Positions 28,615 through 36,225 of a stretch of DNA of 64,000 bases are shown piece after piece. Source of the DNA: Bacillota bacterium (GTDB taxonomy: Bacteria; Bacillota; Sulfobacillia; Sulfobacillales; Sulfobacillaceae); the NCBI GenBank assembly GCA_026627385.1, contig JAPNUR010000001.1, forward strand, positions 1 through 64,000, given 5' to 3'. Within the stretch, counting starts at the first letter, position 1. Every line of letters starts with the position of its first letter. The translations under genes and the position numbers were made by a program. The notes below the pieces were generated by a model. The model was given only the letters and a program-made list of their open reading frames with translations. It searched no databases and was not told the origin of the DNA.

Positions 28615-29646
28615 TCACAATGGAAATACGACTAGGCGGCTCAATATTTCGACGGCCGCCGCGGCATCTCGGAGTAACAGCACATCGCCGCTTTTTAGGT
28701 TCGTTTGCTGCAGCACGGATAACGGATCGCGTGTGGCCGTCATGTGGTTCAGCGCACCGGCCATATGGTCACGGTAAACGGAAATTAAGGGGGTGTCCAG
28801 GCCGTAAACGGTCCGCACAGCCTGTAAAGCGCGCAAGAGCACCGCATTGAACCACGGCGTGTCCGGAAGTCTTCCCTGATCATCCAAAAATAACGGAAGG
28901 GCGCGGACTGTCGCTTGAACGGAAGCCTCAAAGTGAAACTCAGGCGCCGCCCCTTCTAAAATAGACATCGCATGAATGGGTGTCCCTGAATTATACGTAT
29001 AAAACGTTTTGTCGATAAGCCCGTCCCCTGGCCTCAAGTGATCCCAGTACCTTCCGTCGGGTGACCGCATGGCTTCCAGCCATGTGAGCATACGCGTCAA
29101 AGGTTCCTTGGCAATGCGAGCCGGGTCCCGTCGAAATAATTGGGCGCCCAGCAACAGCGTCGGACCCGTGGAACAGACGTGTAAGGACGCTTTGGGGGTT
29201 TCCTTCCAAAACACCCCGCCACTCTCGCCGTCAAAACCTTCTAGAAGAAAATCATACACGTCATACGCCACCTGATCCCACTCGTTAGCTCCAGACATCT
29301 CGAAGCTTGCAAGGCCCACCCACGCGTTATCATCATAGTAAGTATCGCCAGGGGGCATCACACCGACAGTGCTTGCATATCCTCGGGCTCTCCCATTGGC
29401 GTATTCAACAAGGGATTGGCGCAACTGAGCCAAGTGCGCATGCATCCAGTCCGGCTGCCCCAACGCCTGCCATGTGGCCGCCGTAGCTGCCAGAACAGCG
29501 CCAAACGCCCAGTTGTCGGCCCATGGACAGGATGCGTCTTGGCGCGGCCACCATTGGTAGAACCTCAGCCGACTGTCGTCCCAATAATATTGCCAAAGCC
29601 GTTGCCATGCTTCTTGCAACAAGATGGAAGTCCTGTCATCGCTCAT
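28615..29646 (-). CDS. Cytoplasmic GH76-type alpha-1,6-mannanase
   Basis: 343 residues, starting at ATG 29646 behind GAGGGGGAT. Alpha/alpha-barrel features are visible. The key motif is DTYYDDNAWVGLA with the paired catalytic aspartates at about 105-106, as in GH76 enzymes. FYTYNSGTPIHA near residue 230 also fits. No secretion signal is present, so it probably works on imported mannan oligosaccharides, alongside the secreted GH76 enzyme at 36226. GH76 proteins of this short type are sometimes not endo-acting; the precise specificity is unknown. Confidence 0.8.
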   Translation of the reverse strand: MSDDRTSILLQEAWQRLWQYYWDDSRLRFYQWWPRQDASCPWADNWAFGAVLAATAATWQALGQPDWMHAHLAQLRQSLVEYANGRARGYASTVGVMPPGDTYYDDNAWVGLASFEMSGANEWDQVAYDVYDFLLEGFDGESGGVFWKETPKASLHVCSTGPTLLLGAQLFRRDPARIAKEPLTRMLTWLEAMRSPDGRYWDHLRPGDGLIDKTFYTYNSGTPIHAMSILEGAAPEFHFEASVQATVRALPLFLDDQGRLPDTPWFNAVLLRALQAVRTVYGLDTPLISVYRDHMAGALNHMTATRDPLSVLQQTNLKSGDVLLLRDAAAAVEILSRLVVFPL

Positions 29647-29709
29647 AGTATCCCCCTCGAGTAACCTCCGCTCACCGCCATCCCTCGATGGGCCCTGCGT
29701 CAATAGCCA

Positions 29710-30828
29710 TTAAGAAATCGCCCGCGTACTGAACCCTTCCACTAAGACTGTCGGTATCGCCATCAACTTGGCATCGCGCTCTCCTTGGGAAATTTGATTT
29801 AACAAAAACTGAACGGCTGTTTGGCCCATGGTCCATTCGTCCTGGCGCATATGGGTTAACTGCATGGATACATCAAGCGGCCAGGGACCGTCAAATGTCA
29901 TCAGCGAGATCTGCTCAGGACAGCCAATGTTGAGACGGCGAAACACTTTCAAACTTTCAAGTCCTATGCGATACTCGGCAGCCAATACAGCCGTAATGTC
30001 GCCATGGTTTTCAAAAAAGTGAAGCAAGCTCTCATAGCCGCGATCGTCTGGTGAAAAGTGGTCTTCAAATCTCTCGGACGGCAAATCGTCTAGAATTAAT
30101 TCGGTCTCCAGACTAAGGCCCGCGTCGTTTAGAGCTCTCGCATAACCCGCATATCGACTTTCTAGCGTTTCCGTGTTAGCCCTGGTAGGTGAGAGAAACG
30201 CTATCCGCCGATGGCCGCGCTCTATGAGATATTGCGTTGCTGTGTACCCCGCTTCTTCGTTTTGCGACCAAACCGCCGACACTGGAATTTTCGACAGCGG
30301 TTTGTCGACGAGTACCAGCGGCATCCCGTCGAGGTGCAACCGCAGGATTTCTGAATTATAAAACTCACCGTTCACCGGAAATATCACATAGCCTTTAACG
30401 CCGAGGCGGCTAAACCGGTCAATTTCCTCCGATTCCACGGTCTGACTGCCGTGGGAAAGACCGATGACAACATCAAATCCCGCCTTATGGAGTGCGTGTT
30501 GCACGCTCGCCAACAATCTGACACCGTAACTCGCTGACAGCTCCGGCATGATGACCGCGACCAACCCGGGAGCCGCCCCTGCGAGATCCCTCGCTGGCTG
30601 CCGCGGCACTTGCTGCACGTAACTGCCGCGGCCGGGATAGCGGACAATATAGCCATCGTGTGCTAACTGGTTTAATGCCCGTTTGGACGTAATACGACTA
30701 ACGCCAAACCGCGTCGCAATTTCCACTTCTGATCCCAGCCGCTCGCCAGGCGCGATTTCGCCATTTTGAATGGCCTGCAAAATGTTGTGATAAATTTTTT
30801 CGTATAGCACTTCCTTATGCGAGGCCAC
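29710..30828 (-). CDS. GntR/LacI hybrid repressor (AraR-like)
   Basis: 372 residues. The N-terminal GntR winged helix (KIYHNILQAIQNGEIAPGER, then VSRITSKRALNQLAHDGYI) is joined to a LacI-type periplasmic-binding-like sensor domain (about 85-372). This is the architecture of AraR. GTG start after a G-rich site. It sits inside the glycan locus and should bind an imported sugar and release promoters. The repeated TATAT-CGT-ATATA sites at 35754 and 36014-36076 are its likely operators (inference). Confidence 0.85.
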   Translation of the reverse strand: MASHKEVLYEKIYHNILQAIQNGEIAPGERLGSEVEIATRFGVSRITSKRALNQLAHDGYIVRYPGRGSYVQQVPRQPARDLAGAAPGLVAVIMPELSASYGVRLLASVQHALHKAGFDVVIGLSHGSQTVESEEIDRFSRLGVKGYVIFPVNGEFYNSEILRLHLDGMPLVLVDKPLSKIPVSAVWSQNEEAGYTATQYLIERGHRRIAFLSPTRANTETLESRYAGYARALNDAGLSLETELILDDLPSERFEDHFSPDDRGYESLLHFFENHGDITAVLAAEYRIGLESLKVFRRLNIGCPEQISLMTFDGPWPLDVSMQLTHMRQDEWTMGQTAVQFLLNQISQGERDAKLMAIPTVLVEGFSTRAIS

Positions 30829-30853
30829 GTCAACCCCCCCAGCGTTCCCGTAG

Positions 30854-32230
30854 TCAATCTCCGGTATGTTGCCCGTTATGCCTCCTCACCCGTTGCGCGT
30901 GGCTCACCGCTCCCCATTCGTTCGACACCAAAGGGTCTCGGGTGACCACATCATACCCTAATAATCGCAAAACCGATTCGGCAAAGAGGGAATTTGCCCA
31001 GGCAAACCATGGCCTTGTGTACTGTTCCGCACAGGCGGCCCCGACACTTTCGTGCATTAAGCCTGTTCCCGCATCGGCTCGTGCCAGCTGATGAACTAAA
31101 TGCCACGCTTCAGACCGTGAATTGCTGGTCAACGCCTGCATAGTCACGGCTAGCGGCCACACGTACCCAGGTGGGGTGTGGGGGCTGCCCACGCCAGACA
31201 ATACGTTGCCCTCATAGTAGTAGGGGTTATCCTTACTCAGCACAAACCGTCGGGTATTTTGATAGATGGGATGATCAGGCGAGCAAAACCCGAAAAATGG
31301 CAGCGACAAGAGGCTAGGCACATTCGCGTCATCCATGATTAGCGCGTGGCCCAGGCCGTCCACTTCGTACGCCCAAATAGGTCCCCACGATGGATGGTCC
31401 ACTCGTGCCCACTCCCGTATTCCCGCGAGAATGTCGGCCTGTAACCGCTCGGCCCGCCGCCGCAAGTCGCCATCGTGCCAGATTGTGTCGGCCCACTCGG
31501 CAACCATGTCAAGGACAACACTTAAAAACATTTCTGCTGGAATTAAGTAGGGATATTGCGTAGCGTCATCGCTAGGCCGAAATCCCGACCACACCATGCC
31601 AGTTCGCCCATGTTTCGGACCCAACCCGTGCCGCTGCAACGTATCCGTGATCGGTCCATCCACGCGTTCGAAACGGTACTGACTGAAGCGCTCATGATCC
31701 TGTTCAATCTCCAAGACCTTAATCACCTGTTGAACCGCCAATCTGGGTTCTTCCATGAGCACTGACGCGTCGCCACTCACTTCAACGTACAACCACCACA
31801 ACCGCAGGGGATGCGCTAACGAATCCACCTCAAATTTACGCTCATAAACCCATGGTCCCATCTCCGTTACATCATGCGGATACCCATGGTCGTTGGTTGG
31901 CAGGCGATTGAAGGCATTGGCATACGGGTCTTCTAAGATATAGCGAGCCTGCCGGATAATTACACCTCTCAGCAAGTCGCGCAACAAGGGATCATGCCTC
32001 GCAAACCGCACATAAGGTTCCAGCTGTGCGGAGGAATCCCTGAGCCACATGGCCGGAATATCACCAGTCACCACGTACGGCAGCTCTCCCGAATAATCCT
32101 GAACGGTTGTCTCCAACGTATTGAGCAAGCATCCGATGACGACCTTGGCTAGGTACCCCTCCTCAATGCTGTCTTTAATATGTTCCACCACATGCCTTAA
32201 CGTTTGACTTTCCGCCCACTGGGTACCCAT
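30854..32230 (-). CDS. GH125 exo-alpha-1,6-mannosidase
   Basis: 458 residues. The family signature GDIPAMWLRDSSAQ appears near residue 56. Other conserved pieces are YANAFNR, TGMVWSGFRPSDDA and NPYYYEGNVLSGVGSPHTPPG. GH125 enzymes are metal-independent, inverting and remove single mannoses from alpha-1,6-linked oligomannose. No signal peptide, so it is intracellular. Together with the two GH76 enzymes it points to an alpha-1,6-mannan backbone as substrate. It is followed after 25 nt by the regulator gene. Confidence 0.92.
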   Translation of the reverse strand: MGTQWAESQTLRHVVEHIKDSIEEGYLAKVVIGCLLNTLETTVQDYSGELPYVVTGDIPAMWLRDSSAQLEPYVRFARHDPLLRDLLRGVIIRQARYILEDPYANAFNRLPTNDHGYPHDVTEMGPWVYERKFEVDSLAHPLRLWWLYVEVSGDASVLMEEPRLAVQQVIKVLEIEQDHERFSQYRFERVDGPITDTLQRHGLGPKHGRTGMVWSGFRPSDDATQYPYLIPAEMFLSVVLDMVAEWADTIWHDGDLRRRAERLQADILAGIREWARVDHPSWGPIWAYEVDGLGHALIMDDANVPSLLSLPFFGFCSPDHPIYQNTRRFVLSKDNPYYYEGNVLSGVGSPHTPPGYVWPLAVTMQALTSNSRSEAWHLVHQLARADAGTGLMHESVGAACAEQYTRPWFAWANSLFAESVLRLLGYDVVTRDPLVSNEWGAVSHAQRVRRHNGQHTGD

Positions 32231-32396
32231 GAAACACCTCTCTGCTGCTCGTAATCAGTCAAACTGTCTCCCCCGCGCCTTCAGCGCCGCTAACCATGCT
32301 GTCCCAGGATAAGCCCGCATTTATACCGGCGATTTCCGGTCGACCTCAGTATTTGGCCGACCGGAAGTCCCGCATCTTAACCTGAAACCCCGTCAC

Positions 32397-33716
32397 TTAC
32401 GGCAATGCTGTTTTGATCACCTGGTTGATTTGCTGAATCATATGGCGTACGCCAGAAGCGGTCGGCGTACTGCCCGACAAAATGTTGTTCCAGTCCGCGG
32501 TAATGATGTTGTCGGCCTGTCCAGCCCATGTTGACAAGAACTTCACCGGGGCCTTCTGAGGCGCGTGGAGCTCGTAGGAGACGGACTGGGCGACGGAAGC
32601 CTCTCCCTCCTTTGTCAACGTCGCAAAGTAGGGTCCCGCATCGGGAACGTAAGCTGGCGATGCCACGGGGTGTTCACCCAGCATGACCCCAAGGCCCTTG
32701 GTGTCCAAATAGGACAAGACGAGCCATACCGCTTGAGGATCGGCGATGTAGGACGGGGAAGCAATGCCCACCGCGTCATACATTTCGACGTCTTTCTTCA
32801 CGATGGGGGCCGGTGCCCATCCCCACTTAAAATGCGGATGATCCTGCATGATGCTCACGGCGAGCCACTGTCCGCCAGCCATCAGGGGTACGCTACCGGA
32901 AGCGAAGACTGCGGTGGAGTTGGATACCGTATAGGTCGGCGGGGTCATCCACCCTTTCTTAATAGCGCGAACAAAATCGGCTGTCGCCGCAATAAATTGA
33001 CTCGATGCCGTGACCTTGGTGGGATTGACAATGCGATTCTCAAACGGTGCAGCACCCGCTGACGCAGAATATTGGCCCATGTACCACGGGGTATTTTCGG
33101 GCGTAATCGCCCCATATTGCGTCACGGTGTTGCCCTTTTTCTTCGTCAACACCTGAATATCGTGGAAGAACTGGGCATAGGTCCACCCTGGCTTCGGCAG
33201 CGGCAGGTGTGCAGCCTTAAAGAGGCTCACGTTATAGTAGTACCCGTAAGTATTCATCATGGTCGGCAGCCCGTCAAATTGGCCGTTGACCAACCAGTTT
33301 TGCACCGCATCCGGAGCAAAATTTTTCACATTAAACCAGGGGACACCCGGGTGGTCTATAAACTTGGTCCAATCGTAGAGTGCGCGCTGAGCCCCCCAAT
33401 CCTGTTCATGTTCATTGCCTAGCCAAAACAAGTCAGGAAGATCATGAGCCGTAAACATCGTATCCAGTTTGGTATAGTAATCGCTCGAAGGCGTGGGAAT
33501 ATTTTTTACGTGAATCCACGGGTACCGTTTTTCCAGTGGTTTCAATGCGTTGAGAATTAGCTGGTTTGTATGCGCGCTCTGCCAGGTCATTAATGTCACT
33601 GTGACCGGCTTATGGGCTGCAGCGCTGCGAGAATGTGCCATCGCCGTGCCCGCATAGCCTACCATTAACATTGCCGCACTCGCCGCACCCAGAGTGATCT
33701 TACTGTAATGCTTCAT
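32397..33716 (-). CDS. ABC sugar-binding protein (family 1)
   Basis: 439 residues with a clear signal peptide (charged start, hydrophobic core, cleavage after GTAMA). The mature part starts VTVTLMTWQSAHTNQLILNA, typical of MalE-like family 1 solute-binding proteins. There is no lipobox cysteine, unusual for a Gram-positive binding protein that needs membrane anchoring. It should deliver oligosaccharides to the two permeases encoded just upstream on the same strand. No ATPase gene is in the operon, so it probably shares an MsmX-like ATPase encoded elsewhere. Confidence 0.9.
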   Translation of the reverse strand: MKHYSKITLGAASAAMLMVGYAGTAMAHSRSAAAHKPVTVTLMTWQSAHTNQLILNALKPLEKRYPWIHVKNIPTPSSDYYTKLDTMFTAHDLPDLFWLGNEHEQDWGAQRALYDWTKFIDHPGVPWFNVKNFAPDAVQNWLVNGQFDGLPTMMNTYGYYYNVSLFKAAHLPLPKPGWTYAQFFHDIQVLTKKKGNTVTQYGAITPENTPWYMGQYSASAGAAPFENRIVNPTKVTASSQFIAATADFVRAIKKGWMTPPTYTVSNSTAVFASGSVPLMAGGQWLAVSIMQDHPHFKWGWAPAPIVKKDVEMYDAVGIASPSYIADPQAVWLVLSYLDTKGLGVMLGEHPVASPAYVPDAGPYFATLTKEGEASVAQSVSYELHAPQKAPVKFLSTWAGQADNIITADWNNILSGSTPTASGVRHMIQQINQVIKTALP

Positions 33717-33831
33717 GCAATAAGCCCTCCTTGATTTTCATGGTGCAAGAAACAACAAGCGTCTCGCGATACGCTCGATCGGACCGTTGATGAACCGGAT
33801 CCACATCCCCCCTTTCACGTGCTCACAGAAC

Positions 33832-34752
33832 TCACCGTAATGATCCGCCGCCCAAAGACCCCAGCCCTTCCATGAAATACCGCTGCGCCACAAAGAAGAT
33901 GATGAGAGGGGGCAACATGTAAATTAAATCTGTGGCCATAAACTCGTTCCAAGGCGTGTTATAAATGCCGCTAAACGAGGCCATGCCAAGCGACAGTGTC
34001 CATTTGGATTGGGAATAGAGATACACCAACGGTTGCAAATAGTCGTTCCAAGCGCCTTGGAATGCAAAGATGGCCATCGTGATCCAGACGGGCCGCGTCA
34101 GCGGAACCATAATGCGCCACAAAATGGTAAAATGTCCGGCTCCGTCGAGTTTTGCCGCCTCATCGTAGGACCGCGGAATGGTCAAGTAAAATTGGCGGGC
34201 GAGGAAGATAAAAAAGGGATTCCCGAACCACGCCGGCACAATCAAGGGCAACCATGTGTTGTACCAACCGATGCTGTCGTACAAACGAAACAGAGGAAGC
34301 AACCCGACAATCCCGGGCAACATCATACTGCCGACAAATATGTAAAACCAAATCCTTCGCCCAGGAAATCGTATGCGGGACAGCCCATAGCCAACCCACA
34401 TGGAGCTCAAAACTGATCCCACAGTCGACAATGCGGCAATAATCGCGGTGTTAATAAAGAGTCGCACAAAATGCACTGCTCTCATGCCATTGCTAAAGTT
34501 GGACAAGTCGAACGAGGTGGGGATGAACTGAGGGGGCAACTGATACACCGCGTTATTGGTTTTCAATGCGGTCGTAATCATCCAGAAAAACGGCAACATC
34601 ATGACTGCAGCTAGTACAACAATCAAGGAAACGACGGCGATTTGCTTCAGAGAAATCCGCTGAATGTTCCACCGTGTGGCTTTCCCCAATCCTAGGGCCC
34701 GGTGATGGATCTCCTGCGATTCTGCTTCTTCAGCCTTCTTGCCCAGCGCCAC
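33832..34752 (-). CDS. ABC sugar permease, MalG type
   Basis: 306 residues from GTG 34752 (GGGAGGATCACGCA upstream). Six membrane helices are expected. The EAA-loop reads SYDEAAKLDGAGHFTILWRI, the contact site for the shared ATPase. Upstream in-frame codons belong to the overlap with the partner gene and are rejected. It ends 115 nt before the binding-protein gene. Confidence 0.9.
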   Translation of the reverse strand: MALGKKAEEAESQEIHHRALGLGKATRWNIQRISLKQIAVVSLIVVLAAVMMLPFFWMITTALKTNNAVYQLPPQFIPTSFDLSNFSNGMRAVHFVRLFINTAIIAALSTVGSVLSSMWVGYGLSRIRFPGRRIWFYIFVGSMMLPGIVGLLPLFRLYDSIGWYNTWLPLIVPAWFGNPFFIFLARQFYLTIPRSYDEAAKLDGAGHFTILWRIMVPLTRPVWITMAIFAFQGAWNDYLQPLVYLYSQSKWTLSLGMASFSGIYNTPWNEFMATDLIYMLPPLIIFFVAQRYFMEGLGSLGGGSLR

Positions 34753-34765
34753 TGCGTGATCCTCC

Positions 34766-35680
34766 CTATGGCTCGCCGTTCTCGTCGGTGTAAACCCACA
34801 TGGTGGACAACCGAAAGGTGAACAAACTGACGATAATGATGGCCACGAATAATATCCACACTTGCGCTTCGGCCAAGCCAAATTGCTGATTTTGAAACGC
34901 GTTTTGCCAAATGTTGTACATGAAAAGGTCAGTGGAAAATCCCGGTCCCCCACCCGTCAACACCGCAGGCTGGTTAAATGCTTGGGTAGCGCCAATAATG
35001 CCCATGACCAATTCGAGGAAGATGATAGGGCTCATAAGCGGCAACGTAATCGCGCGAAAGACGGTAAAATCCCCGCCACCCTCTATACGTGCCGCCTCAT
35101 ATAATTCTTCGGGAACCGACTGAAGGCCTGCCAAGAAGATAATCATCGTCCCCCCCACACCCCAAAGGCCAATGATGACAATCGACGGCAGCGCCATCGA
35201 GTAACTCCCGAGCCATAGGCTGGTGGGCAGGTGCAACGCTTGCAGTAGCTCATTAGCAAACCCGAACTTGGGATCAAAGATGAACTTCCACAGCGTTAAC
35301 GTGGCGACTGACGGCAGAACCACCGGCAGATAAAAGATGGTGCGAAAAAACCGTATTCCGCGGATTTTGCGATTCAGGAGAACCGCCAACCCCAGTCCCA
35401 GAGCAATGGATGAAGGAACCGACATCAAGACAAACAACCCGGTCGCCTTCAAAGAGGGCCAAAAAGCAACATCACTGGTAAATAAGTAGATGAAATTTCT
35501 TAACCCAATATATTGCGGCGGCGTGACCCCATTCCACGCCGTTAACGAATAATAGACCGAGGTCACCAAGGGATACAGCACGAACACGCTAAACCCCACG
35601 ATGGAGGGAGCAATGAATAAGTAACCAATCCAAGAATCGGGGTTGCGACGCTTGGCACGAGCCCAAATGTCCCTGGTCAT
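34766..35680 (-). CDS. ABC sugar permease, MalF type
   Basis: 304 residues. The first helix YLFIAPSIVGFSVFVLYPLV is typical of family 1 inner-membrane components. The EAA-like loop reads ELYEAARIEGGGDFTVFRAI. It starts at ATG 35680 behind GGGGGG and is the first gene of the importer operon. A TATAT-CGT-ATATA site lies 74-86 bp upstream, well placed for control. Confidence 0.92.
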   Translation of the reverse strand: MTRDIWARAKRRNPDSWIGYLFIAPSIVGFSVFVLYPLVTSVYYSLTAWNGVTPPQYIGLRNFIYLFTSDVAFWPSLKATGLFVLMSVPSSIALGLGLAVLLNRKIRGIRFFRTIFYLPVVLPSVATLTLWKFIFDPKFGFANELLQALHLPTSLWLGSYSMALPSIVIIGLWGVGGTMIIFLAGLQSVPEELYEAARIEGGGDFTVFRAITLPLMSPIIFLELVMGIIGATQAFNQPAVLTGGGPGFSTDLFMYNIWQNAFQNQQFGLAEAQVWILFVAIIIVSLFTFRLSTMWVYTDENGEP

Positions 35681-36225
35681 AAGTACCCCCCATGTGAAAA
35701 TGTCCTCTTTTTGGGAGTATTATTGTCATATTGGGTATATCACTACTCATTAGTATATCGTATATATCTATTTGCGTCAATATATTCTTAAAACACCAGA
35801 TCGTTATGGATAAACAGGTTAAATTCGTGAATTCGTGCGTCTTCCTTTAAACCCCCCAACCTCATGAGCAAAGGGCATAGCGCGGACGCTCTTCACTCGG
35901 CACGTTTAACCCTATATCCGCTGGCCTTTCCCACACCAGCCATTAGACGAGACGCCGCATAGTCTCAAATAATTTTTCCCAAAACACATTTTTCCTACTT
36001 GATTATCTTGATACATATCGTATATATCTAATATGGAACTGGAAATTTCTGGATTCCCCTTTATATAGCGTATATTCAATGATCCAATGGGTTAGGAAAA
36101 CCTGGCCATTCTTTAACGCGCCGCATCCTTCCGCGGACTTCGCGTTCGCCAACTTCACCATGTCTCGAGTCCATCCATGGAAAGAGAGTGCCGTCCTAAC
36201 CCGCCCATGAAAGGAGATTAATCGA
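35681..36225. promoter_or_regulatory. Divergent control region of the glycan locus
   Basis: 545 bp between the importer operon and the secreted mannanase gene. Three related sites of form TATAT-CGT-ATATA occur: 35754-35766, 36014-36026 (CATAT-CGT-ATATA) and 36064-36076 (TATAG-CGT-ATATT). The first two share an identical 16-nt stretch. Their 5-bp arms are inverted repeats, fitting a dimeric GntR/LacI-type repressor. The mannanase gene has a good AAAGGAG site at 36212-36218. Confidence 0.65.
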
